A stretch of 64,000 bases of DNA from Shewanella gelidii (lineage in GTDB: Bacteria; Pseudomonadota; Gammaproteobacteria; Enterobacterales; Shewanellaceae), in NCBI RefSeq assembly GCF_014647855.1, contig NZ_BMPZ01000005.1:153689-217688 (forward strand), given 5' to 3'. The notes under the pieces were generated by a model. The model saw only the letters and a program-made list of their open reading frames with translations, was not told the origin of the DNA and searched no databases. Position numbers and translations under genes: made by a program. Shown one piece after another: positions 28,218 through 35,673 of the stretch; position 1 is the stretch's first letter, and each line of letters begins with the position of its first letter.

Positions 28218-28326
28218 TGCCCTCGCCAAGGGGTGTTTGACGAAAATAAATCGTCGTTAAACTGAGATGCTATATAGCGAACCCTTAGAACCTGATCCGG
28301 CTTATACCGGCGTAGGAATGGGCCAA
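28218..28326 (+). ncRNA. TPP (thiamine pyrophosphate) riboswitch aptamer
   Basis: All conserved THI-box elements are in order: AAGGGGTG (28228-28235), CTGAGAT (28262-28268), ACCCTTAGAACCTGATC (28281-28297), and CGTAGGAA (28311-28318) after a GCTTATACCGG arm. The P3 arm is formed around TTTGACGAAAATAAATCGTCG. The P1 boundaries are approximate. It sits ahead of a thiamine uptake operon, which matches its ligand. Confidence 0.95.
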
Positions 28327-28355
28327 ATTCGCGCACTTCTTTATGCTTTCATGTT

Positions 28356-28385
28356 GCCGGATCTCAATATTTGTTTTTGAGGTCC
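28356..28385 (+). promoter_or_regulatory. TPP riboswitch expression platform: SD sequestor hairpin
   Basis: GGATCTCA (28359-28366) pairs with TGAGGTCC (28378-28385), an 8-bp stem with one G-U, hiding the SD GAGG (28379-28382) of the receptor gene whose ATG is at 28388. GCCGGATC (28356-28363) can instead pair perfectly with GATCCGGC inside the aptamer (28294-28301). So without TPP the SD would be free, and with TPP it would be sequestered: translational repression by TPP. Confidence 0.75.
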
Positions 28386-28387
28386 AC

Positions 28388-30562
28388 ATGTCTAAATTTA
28401 CAAAATTAACGCCATTATCAGCAGCTATTCTGGCTGCATTATCGTCCCCTGTTTCCGCGGTTTCTGCGGCTGAATCTGAAATAGAGAGAATCTTAGTTAC
28501 GGCAGATTTTAGAGCCATTGAAATAGAAAAGGCGCCTTCAAGTGTTACGGTTATTGATCAGCAGCAAATAGAAGACGAGGGTGCACAGCACTTTGAGGAT
28601 GTGCTCAATAGTATTGCAAACTTCAATTGGTCTGGTGGGAGCTCTCGCCCTAAGTATTTTCAAATCCGAGGTGTTGGTGAGCAAGAGCAATATCAAGGCG
28701 CTCCTAATTCATCAGTCGGCTATGTTATCGATGATATAGACCTGTCTGGATTGGGGATGGTGTCTAGCATGTATGACATGCAACAGGTTGAAGTTTTACG
28801 TGGTCCCCAAGGCACTCGATACGGTGCCAATGCGCTAGCGGGTTTAATTTACCTTAAAAGTAATGATCCAACACAAGATTTTGAGCATGGTGCACAAGTG
28901 AGTTTGGCAAATGATGACCTGCGTACTTTGAGTGGTTATAGCTCTGGTCCTGTGAATGATACGGGGAATTTGCTGTACCGAGTGGCCGTAGAGCAACACC
29001 AGCAGAACGGTTATCGAGATAATGTATACCTTGGAAAAGATGACACTAACGGCCGAGACGAACTTAGTGCAAGAGCTAAATTGCGTTGGTATGCCAGTGA
29101 CGATTTGCAGTTTGATTTAACACTGATGCATGCTGATTTTGATAATGGGTACGATGCGTGGACATTAGACAATAATGGCTTTGATACGCTCACAGACCTG
29201 CCGGGTACAGATAATCAAAAAACATCTGGTGCAGGTCTTAAAGTTCAATATTCTGGATTTGAGAAATTCAACATTACATCGTTAACGTCATTAGCCGCTA
29301 CGAAGCACCAGCATGCTTACGATGGTGATTGGGCGAATCCTGACTATTGGGCAAGTAAACAGTGTACAGATGATTATGATTCAAATGGAAATGGTCAGTA
29401 TGATGACTTGATTGCATGTGAATACGACTACATTTGGGATAAAAAGGGTGACCGAGATACTTGGACACAAGAGTTTCGTCTAACGTCTACTGAATCCGGT
29501 AAATTATTCTCCCAATCAACGGATTGGTTGGTCGGCGTTTATATGATGAACCTGCAAGAATCGAATGACTTGTATTCTGAGTACAATACATATCCAGACG
29601 AAGTCCTTCAGTCAGACTATGAAGCGACTAACTTTGCCCTATTTGCACAAACAGACTCAGACTTAGGTGCAGGATTTGCTTTATCGGTAGGTTTGCGTCT
29701 GGAAGGCCGAGACAGCGAATATTTGGATAGCAATGGTGATGAGTTCAATCCAAGTGAAACCATGTGGGGAGGACACCTCGCTTTGAGCAAGTCGCTAAAT
29801 GAAGCACATCAAACGTATGCGCGTATTGCTCGAGGCTATAAAGCTGGCGGTTTCAACATGACATTACCTGTAGAGCTTTCTGATAAAAAAGAATTTGATA
29901 CTGAAATCATGTACAACTATGAAATTGGTGTTAAGTCTCAATGGCTTGAAGGAGAGGTAAGCTCAAATTTCGCCGTCTTCTTTATGGATCGTAAAGATCA
30001 GCAAGTGTCTGCTTCGCAACAAGATCCAAACCGGCCACAGCGATTTGTTCTGTACACTGAAAATGCAGGTAGTTCTGAAAACTACGGTGCAGAATTAGAT
30101 GTAAACTGGTATGCATCGGAGAATATTCAGGTCTATGGTGCGTTAGGTTGGTTGGAAACTGCCTATGGAGATTACCTGTACCAAGATAAATATGGCTCCT
30201 TAGTCGACCTTTCGGGCAGAGAGCTTGCACACTCTCCAAATTACACATATAGCCTTGGTATTTCTTATCGTAATGATAGTGGTTGGTTTGCAAACTTAAA
30301 TACCAATGGCAAAAGCGATTTCTATTACTCAGATAGTAACGACTCGCAGTCTGAAGCATATAACCTAGTGAACACCAAAATTGGTTACGAATCTGAAAAT
30401 TGGTCTTTATACCTGTGGGGTAAAAACCTGTTTGATGAAAAGTTCGGTGTACGTGGTTTCTATTTTGGTAATGAGCCAGATCTGGGTTGGGCGGATAAAC
30501 AATATATTCGATATGGCGACCCACAGCAGTTTGGCTTAACGTTTAATTATCAAGTTTTATAG
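28388..30562 (+). CDS. TonB-dependent outer-membrane receptor, probably for thiamine
   Basis: 724 residues from ATG 28388 (GAGG five bases upstream); the ATG at 28343 lies within the riboswitch leader. After a signal peptide comes a TonB-box-like segment (IERILVTAD), a plug domain (about 45-155, with VEVLRGPQGTRYGANALAG) and a 22-strand-type barrel ending in FGLTFNYQVL. The riboswitch and the three following genes assign thiamine or a phosphorylated form as the likely cargo; this is inference from context. Confidence 0.92.
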   Translation: MSKFTKLTPLSAAILAALSSPVSAVSAAESEIERILVTADFRAIEIEKAPSSVTVIDQQQIEDEGAQHFEDVLNSIANFNWSGGSSRPKYFQIRGVGEQEQYQGAPNSSVGYVIDDIDLSGLGMVSSMYDMQQVEVLRGPQGTRYGANALAGLIYLKSNDPTQDFEHGAQVSLANDDLRTLSGYSSGPVNDTGNLLYRVAVEQHQQNGYRDNVYLGKDDTNGRDELSARAKLRWYASDDLQFDLTLMHADFDNGYDAWTLDNNGFDTLTDLPGTDNQKTSGAGLKVQYSGFEKFNITSLTSLAATKHQHAYDGDWANPDYWASKQCTDDYDSNGNGQYDDLIACEYDYIWDKKGDRDTWTQEFRLTSTESGKLFSQSTDWLVGVYMMNLQESNDLYSEYNTYPDEVLQSDYEATNFALFAQTDSDLGAGFALSVGLRLEGRDSEYLDSNGDEFNPSETMWGGHLALSKSLNEAHQTYARIARGYKAGGFNMTLPVELSDKKEFDTEIMYNYEIGVKSQWLEGEVSSNFAVFFMDRKDQQVSASQQDPNRPQRFVLYTENAGSSENYGAELDVNWYASENIQVYGALGWLETAYGDYLYQDKYGSLVDLSGRELAHSPNYTYSLGISYRNDSGWFANLNTNGKSDFYYSDSNDSQSEAYNLVNTKIGYESENWSLYLWGKNLFDEKFGVRGFYFGNEPDLGWADKQYIRYGDPQQFGLTFNYQVL

Positions 30563-30579
30563 TTAAAACGAAATGAGAG

Positions 30580-30620
30580 AAAGTCGGCCGTGTCCCAAGT
30601 GGTTGCGTTGCCGGCTTTTA
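30580..30620 (+). terminator. Possible attenuating hairpin inside the thiamine operon
   Basis: AAAGTCGGC (30580-30588) pairs with GCCGGCTTT (30610-30618), one G-U, followed by only TAAAA. The weak U-tract suggests partial termination or an RNA-stability element between the receptor gene and the inner-membrane genes. Confidence 0.4.
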
Positions 30621-30658
30621 AAATTCGTAGAATAGGGACGCTCCCTTGAGGTTGGATA

Positions 30659-30919
30659 ATGAAATTGACCGCAGAAATAAGTATGTACCCATTCAGAGAG
30701 GACTATATCGAACCTATCCAATGGTTTATTGATAGAGTTTCTACTTATGAATCGATAGAACGTAAGACGAATGCGATGGCAACTCAAGTGTGTGGTGAAT
30801 ATACCGACGTGATGCAAATGCTGGCGATAGAAATGCAAGCAGCCCATGAAAAGTTTGGTAAATCAGTATTTGTTTGTAAGTTTATTGGTGGGGCGCTTGA
30901 TTTAGGCCACCAACAATAA
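30659..30919 (+). CDS. YkoF-like thiamine-binding domain protein
   Basis: 86 residues, a single ferredoxin-like domain of the YkoF/MTH1187 thiamine-binding type (KTNAMATQVCGEYTDVM is the recognisable segment). Bacillus YkoF has two such domains and binds thiamine or HMP beside an ABC importer. Here there is one domain, no signal peptide and no ABC transporter, so it should act in the cytoplasm, perhaps handing thiamine from the transporter to the kinase or acting as a buffer. GAGG precedes the ATG by about 9 bases. Confidence 0.8.
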   Translation: MKLTAEISMYPFREDYIEPIQWFIDRVSTYESIERKTNAMATQVCGEYTDVMQMLAIEMQAAHEKFGKSVFVCKFIGGALDLGHQQ

Positions 30920-31012
30920 GTCGTCGCACATGCACTCAGCGTGTTTTATGGCAAGCAGACGACACTTCTGTCTGTACAACGGTAAATCATACATAGAAAC
31001 TAGAAGATTGTG

Positions 31013-31663
31013 ATGAAAGATCTGTTCTTATCCATTGGTAACACTTTGTCAGCAGCCTTGGGTGAAATACAAATGCTCACCATGTGGGAGTCTGTGGCTG
31101 TAATCCTAGCTCTTGCCTATTTAGTGCTCGCAATGAGGCAAAATATCTGGTGCTGGGCGGCGGCGTTTTTTAGTACTGCGATATATACCTTGCTGTTTTG
31201 GAAGGTGTCACTGTTGATGGAATCAGTACTTAACGTTTATTACATGGCGATGGCTGTTTATGGCTACCGATTATGGAAGGGTGGAGGTCAGCAAAATAGT
31301 GCTTTGCAAGTCGAGAGTTGGGGAATGAAGACCCACTTGATTTTGATCTGTGTGACTACATTGGTTGCCTTTATCCTTGGATGGTTAATGGCGACTTATA
31401 CTGAGGCATCTTTTCCTTATCTTGACGCCGCAACGAGCTGTTTTGCAGTCATGACGACATATTTAGTGGCTAAAAAAGTGCTTGAGAATTGGTTGTATTG
31501 GGTCGTGATAGATTTAGTTTCTATTTATCTATATATGAGCAAAGGCTTGATGTTAACTTCGGTACTATTTGTGTTTTATGTCGGCTTAGCAGTTTGGGGT
31601 TACTTTATGTGGCGACAGCAATACATGCAAAACCTACAGTGTACCAACGCTGCCACAGCTTAA
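31013..31663 (+). CDS. pnuT: PnuC/PnuT-family thiamine transporter
   Basis: 216 residues from ATG 31013 (GTG 31010 would add one). Seven or so membrane spans with the PnuC family motif region WCWAAAFFSTAIYTLLFW and the ESVLNVYYMAMAVYGYRLW segment. PnuC proteins are facilitators of vitamin nucleosides; those under TPP riboswitches are called PnuT and carry thiamine. A facilitator needs downstream trapping, which the kinase encoded next provides. Confidence 0.9.
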   Translation: MKDLFLSIGNTLSAALGEIQMLTMWESVAVILALAYLVLAMRQNIWCWAAAFFSTAIYTLLFWKVSLLMESVLNVYYMAMAVYGYRLWKGGGQQNSALQVESWGMKTHLILICVTTLVAFILGWLMATYTEASFPYLDAATSCFAVMTTYLVAKKVLENWLYWVVIDLVSIYLYMSKGLMLTSVLFVFYVGLAVWGYFMWRQQYMQNLQCTNAATA

Positions 31664-31744
31664 TTTTGTTGGGAGAGGTTTGAGTGAAAAGGTGTATTGT
31701 AATAGTGCACAAATTGGATAGCAGAACCGAGCTAATCTAACGAT

Positions 31745-32935
31745 ATGGCAGAATGTACAGCGGATGATTTTCGCAAATTTGAAAAGCTACTGATGCAAGC
31801 CGGTTTTTGTGAAATTAGTGACTGGCAGTATTTAAACCTAGGCTTAAGTAATAAAAATTTTAGATTTTTAGCAAAGTACTCTGATTGCGAGCCACAGTTT
31901 TTTGTCTTGCGCCAAAATCAAAGCGAAATGCTCACTGAGCATGCTCGCAGGCTAGAGCTTGAAAACTGGCAACTAGCGAGCCAATTGGATATTGCCGCGC
32001 CGCTGATTTGGTCGAGTGAAGATGGTTTATTCTATGTCAGTCGTTTTATTGCACAGAAAGCCTTCGATTGGTCTTATTGGCAAGCCGAAGTCCCTGCAAA
32101 ACAATTCAGACTCTATAGTGACCGACAAGACCTAAAGAGTTGTTTAACGAACAAGCTCTCCAACAGTACGAAACTGTACATCGATCTCGGTATGGTTCCG
32201 CTAGCTACCGTTGACGCAAGCAAATTAACTGCAGCGTCTAAACCTTGTGAACAACAAAGACTGTCCCGTTTAACTTTTGAAGCCATGATTCAACGCGCAC
32301 CAGAACGTGCGCTTCTTGAGTTATTGAACACGCTCATTGAAGTTCCAGCACCCCATAATATGATTTCTACTGCAGAGCAATGGCACCACTATCGTGATCG
32401 GCTGATGGCGATTTCTGCTCAGCTTGAAGATTCAAAATTGTTGAATCCTCAGCTTAAACATTGGCAAGCGATGTTGAACAACATGTTAATGCAAGAATCT
32501 GAAATTGAGTCTTGGCTGCAACAAATGCAAGCTAACTTGTTAACCCCTCAGTTCTGTCATCGAGATTTGAATCCTTATAATTTGCTAGTCGAAAATGATC
32601 GCCTTGTTTGTATCGACTTTGAATATGCCTGTTGTTCAAACCCTTTATTCGACTTGGCTTCTATATTGTGTACGCATAGGTTAAATCCTGATCAGCAACA
32701 ATGGCTCATTGAAAATTACCTTGAAAATCATCCAAATCTGAAATCAGCAGCCATAGATAGTGTGTATGCAGCTTGTAAAATCTATTGGCTATTTGCCACG
32801 AGCTGGGCGCTGATGATGGCGGCAGATGAGTACATGGGTATCGTAGGGCTTGATAACAGCGAAAGTGAGCCTGAAACCGTTAAAAATTTGGCTGACTACT
32901 TACAGTTTGCACAGACTTACCTTCGCTATATTTAA
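31745..32935 (+). CDS. thiK: Thiamine kinase-like phosphotransferase (ThiK/choline kinase family)
   Basis: 396 residues, aminoglycoside/choline kinase fold. Catalytic loop HRDLNPYNLL and the metal-binding CIDFEYACCSNPLFDLA are clear near residues 275-305. E. coli ThiK phosphorylates thiamine to thiamine monophosphate; position behind PnuT and a TPP riboswitch makes the same role likely. It is longer than E. coli ThiK (about 274), with an insertion in the middle (about residues 110-190). ThiL, needed to make TPP, is not in the window. Confidence 0.85.
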   Translation: MAECTADDFRKFEKLLMQAGFCEISDWQYLNLGLSNKNFRFLAKYSDCEPQFFVLRQNQSEMLTEHARRLELENWQLASQLDIAAPLIWSSEDGLFYVSRFIAQKAFDWSYWQAEVPAKQFRLYSDRQDLKSCLTNKLSNSTKLYIDLGMVPLATVDASKLTAASKPCEQQRLSRLTFEAMIQRAPERALLELLNTLIEVPAPHNMISTAEQWHHYRDRLMAISAQLEDSKLLNPQLKHWQAMLNNMLMQESEIESWLQQMQANLLTPQFCHRDLNPYNLLVENDRLVCIDFEYACCSNPLFDLASILCTHRLNPDQQQWLIENYLENHPNLKSAAIDSVYAACKIYWLFATSWALMMAADEYMGIVGLDNSESEPETVKNLADYLQFAQTYLRYI

Positions 32936-33082
32936 TAAAAAAAGCTGTGACGTTCCTTTAACTTTTCCCATCACGGAAATACCCCTTCAGCAAAGCGGCA
33001 TAAGAAATAATAACTTTATGTGAAAGTTTATTTATTGGTCCTAGGTCTTATGATTCAGAAGAGTAAGTATTTAGGAAAAAGT

Positions 33083-33676
33083 ATGCAAATCGCTAATATT
33101 TATCAAAAGTTTTTAGACATCACTAAGCATTTAGATGGACTTGCGCCACTGGCCCTCCGATTGTATTTGGCGCCAGTGTTGATTCAGGCTGGCTACAACA
33201 AACTATCGCATTTTGATGATACGGTTGCATGGTTTGGAAACCCTGAGTGGGGATTAGGTCTGCCAATGCCTGAATTGATGACTGGACTGGCGGTCGGTGC
33301 AGAATTAGTTGGTGGCGGACTTTTGGTTGTTGGATTAGCAACTCGATTGGTCGCAATACCTTTGATGATTACCATGCTCGTTGCGGCTTTTACAGTCCAT
33401 ATTAAAAATGGTTGGTTAGCGATATCAGATCCGAGTTCTTGGTTAGCAAATGAGCAGGTCACCTCTGCTGCGGAAAAATTGGCAGCAGCGAAATCAATTT
33501 TACAAGAGCATGGTAACTATGATTGGTTAACCAGTTCAGGTAACTTTGTGATTCTAAATAATGGTATTGAATTTGCGATTACTTATTTCATTATGCTACT
33601 GGCTCTATTTGCGCTTGGTGGGGGGCGTTACACAAGTTTGGACTACATTTTGGCGAAGAAAAACCAGTTAGTTTAA
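33083..33676 (+). CDS. DoxX family membrane protein (HvfX-like)
   Basis: 197 residues from ATG 33083 with AGGA seven bases upstream; the frame is open back to 33020 but without a ribosome site. Four membrane spans of DoxX type (LALRLYLAPVLIQAGYNKL, LMTGLAVGAELVGGGLLVVGLATR). A loop with HGNYDWLTSSG and an NNGIEFA segment resembles DoxX proteins that I recall being linked to copper-binding RiPP loci (HvfX), but no HvfABC partner is nearby. Function uncertain. Own terminator downstream. Confidence 0.85.
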   Translation: MQIANIYQKFLDITKHLDGLAPLALRLYLAPVLIQAGYNKLSHFDDTVAWFGNPEWGLGLPMPELMTGLAVGAELVGGGLLVVGLATRLVAIPLMITMLVAAFTVHIKNGWLAISDPSSWLANEQVTSAAEKLAAAKSILQEHGNYDWLTSSGNFVILNNGIEFAITYFIMLLALFALGGGRYTSLDYILAKKNQLV

Positions 33677-33694
33677 ATACATAAAGCTGTTTAC

Positions 33695-33725
33695 GAATCC
33701 CACTCTATTTGGTGGGATTTTTTAT
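33695..33725 (+). terminator. Terminator after the DoxX gene
   Basis: AATCCCAC (33695-33702) with GTGGGATT (33711-33718), loop TCTATTTG, followed by T run. Confidence 0.9.
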
Positions 33726-33739
33726 TTGCAGCGTAAAAA

Positions 33740-33753
33740 TTGATTTAGATCAC
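33740..33753. promoter_or_regulatory. Possible FNR/EtrA-type box upstream of ydjA
   Basis: TTGAT-TTAG-ATCAC matches the FNR consensus TTGAT-N4-ATCAA at 9 of 10 positions. A TATGAT (33767-33772) follows closely, so the box would overlap the -35 area rather than sit at the usual -41.5. This would suit repression. Confidence 0.35.
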
Positions 33754-33848
33754 GTTTTATTTGTCGTATGATGAAGCTCGTTAGCTGGAACCATTGGTTC
33801 GCTGACATGACAAGTATATGAAACCTCAAACTTCTATAGGGGTGCAAC

Positions 33849-34397
33849 ATGGATGCATTGCAGTTACTACATACTCGACAATCTTGCCCTCGACTTACCT
33901 TTCCGGCTCCTGATGAGAACCAACTTAAAAACATACTTGATGCTGGCATTCGTGTACCCGATCATGCCAACTTGTGCCCTTGGGAGTTTGTTGTTGCACA
34001 GGGCGAGGGGTTGAATAAACTTTCAGCTATTTTTAAAGAAGCTGCCATGGAGAAGGGGCTCGACGGAGAGGCGATAGAGCGTGTTGCAAAAATGCCACAT
34101 CGAGCGCCGATGTTGATTACGGTGATTGCTAAAGTGAAAGAGCATCCGAAAGTGCCCATACTTGAGCAATATCTTGCGGCTGGATGTGCGGTGATGGCAA
34201 TGCAGCAGGCAGCAGTGGCGCAAGGGTTAGGAGCTATTTGGCGAACGGGCGAATTCGCTTTCGATGCGATTGTAAATAAGCATTTAGAGGTGAACGGTGA
34301 TGATCAGATCATAGGCTTTTTGTATCTGGGAACACCAGCGGTCGACGCGCCTGTAAAAGTAAGGCAAAGCGCCACTCCTTTCGTTAGGTACTTGTAA
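33849..34397 (+). CDS. ydjA: Nitroreductase family protein YdjA
   Basis: 182 residues, the minimal FMN-dependent nitroreductase length. The opening LHTRQSCPRLTFPAPDENQLKNILDAG and VPDHANLCPWEFVV are typical of YdjA, as is GLGAIWRTGEFAF. It reduces nitro compounds or quinones with NAD(P)H in the cytoplasm as a dimer; the natural substrate is unknown. Single gene. Confidence 0.93.
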   Translation: MDALQLLHTRQSCPRLTFPAPDENQLKNILDAGIRVPDHANLCPWEFVVAQGEGLNKLSAIFKEAAMEKGLDGEAIERVAKMPHRAPMLITVIAKVKEHPKVPILEQYLAAGCAVMAMQQAAVAQGLGAIWRTGEFAFDAIVNKHLEVNGDDQIIGFLYLGTPAVDAPVKVRQSATPFVRYL

Positions 34398-34510
34398 AAA
34401 TACTGCTTTTCTGTGGTCGACTTGCATGTATGGATAAGTTGGGCAATGATTGTGATATTAACATTCATACAACAATTAGTTACAGCAATTGACTGGAAGG
34501 TAAGTAGTAG

Positions 34511-35119
34511 ATGAAACAAAGACTTGATGGCTGCCTCACCGGAGAGCGAGTGGTTTTAGAGCCTATTTCAATTGATCATGTTGCGGCCATGAGCTTGGCT
34601 GTTGCTGACGGAGAACTTTGGAATCTTTGGTATGCCAGCGCTCCGCATCCAGATGATATGAAGCAATACGTAGAAGCAGCACTTGAGGATGAAAGTAGGG
34701 GAGACTCACTAGTATTTGTGGTTCGGGATAAATCGTCAGGGCAAATTGTTGGGACGACAAGGATACTTGCGTGGGATCAACCGAACCGGCGACTTGAAAT
34801 TGGTCATACATGGTATAGCGTGAAAGCACAAAAAACCTTTGTAAATACAGAGTCTAAGCTATTGCTTCTCACCTATGCATTCGAAACGCTAGATGTGATG
34901 GCGGTTGAGTTTAGAACCCATTGGTGTAATCAAACGTCAAGAGAGGCGATTACTCGCATTGGTGCAAAACAAGACGGAATTTTAAGAAATCATAAGCTTT
35001 TACCAGACGGCAGTATTCGAGATACGGTGGTATATTCGATAATTGATCGTGAATGGCCCGAGGTAAAACACAACTTAAAAGTGCTGCAACAGCAATATGT
35101 TGAACATTTGTCCACATAG
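34511..35119 (+). CDS. GNAT family N-acetyltransferase (RimJ/RimL-like)
   Basis: 202 residues of the Acetyltransf_3 kind: an N-terminal LTGERVVLEPIS strand pair, the GQIVGTTRI strand and WYSVKAQKTFVNTESKLLLLTYAFE acetyl-CoA region, then WCNQTSREAITRIGAKQDGILRNH. This subgroup acts on amino-terminal or small-molecule amines. No context for the substrate. AAGGTAAG lies about 8 bases before the ATG. Confidence 0.9.
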   Translation: MKQRLDGCLTGERVVLEPISIDHVAAMSLAVADGELWNLWYASAPHPDDMKQYVEAALEDESRGDSLVFVVRDKSSGQIVGTTRILAWDQPNRRLEIGHTWYSVKAQKTFVNTESKLLLLTYAFETLDVMAVEFRTHWCNQTSREAITRIGAKQDGILRNHKLLPDGSIRDTVVYSIIDREWPEVKHNLKVLQQQYVEHLST

Positions 35120-35159
35120 CTGACCGTACAGTGATGGAATATCAAAGAGGAAATTGGAA

Positions 35160-35570
35160 ATGAAAAGTATGCATTTTAGCAAGTTCGGACTGCCAGTTAT
35201 ATTGCTTAGCGGCCTAACGTCGCCGAGTTATGCTAATGAGGCTGAGCAGTCTTTTGTAAAAGAGCTTGCAAGCTGTGCTGCTTATTATGAAATTGCCTCG
35301 ACAGCGATCGCTTCAATGAATGCACCGCAGATGCAGGTTGTTGGTAAACGGCTGCAGAAGTCTGGCATACAAGCAACAGAAATTGCTAGCCAATATTCAG
35401 AGAAAGCTCAAGTTCAAAAAGTGGTTGCTGCGGAAAAGCTAAAGCAAGAGCAGGCATTAAATGGTTCAAGTAACCTAGGCGTGTTGATGCGCCAATATAA
35501 AGAGCCGTGTAAACAAATTCTTGCTGAGCCACAAAAGCGCTTGGACTATTGGGTGATGGTCACTATGTAA
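35160..35570 (+). CDS. Small secreted protein, unknown function
   Basis: 136 residues from ATG 35160, with GAGG about 9 bases upstream; an in-frame TTG at 35154 is less likely. Signal peptide ends near SPSYA. The mature part has two cysteines (ASCAAYY and EPCKQ) and is mostly helical. No family recognised with confidence. Ends before a strong bidirectional terminator. Confidence 0.7.
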   Translation: MKSMHFSKFGLPVILLSGLTSPSYANEAEQSFVKELASCAAYYEIASTAIASMNAPQMQVVGKRLQKSGIQATEIASQYSEKAQVQKVVAAEKLKQEQALNGSSNLGVLMRQYKEPCKQILAEPQKRLDYWVMVTM

Positions 35571-35625
35571 GGATTTATATCTGGTTAGTTCAGACGGGTT
35601 AGCCTGGAAATATGTAGCTTGAATA

Positions 35626-35652
35626 AAAACGGCACCCTGAGGGTGCCGTTTT
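35626..35652. terminator. Bidirectional terminator
   Basis: AAAACGGCACCC (35626-35637) with GGGTGCCGTTTT (35641-35652), loop TGA. Serves the plus-strand small protein gene and the minus-strand TonB receptor. Confidence 0.93.
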
Positions 35653-35673
35653 AGTTAAATTCAATACGAAAAG

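Noticed and set aside
32941..32995. Possible CRP site after thiK (GCTGTGAC ... CATCACGG)
   Set aside because: The half-sites are far more than 6 bases apart, so they do not form a CRP box.
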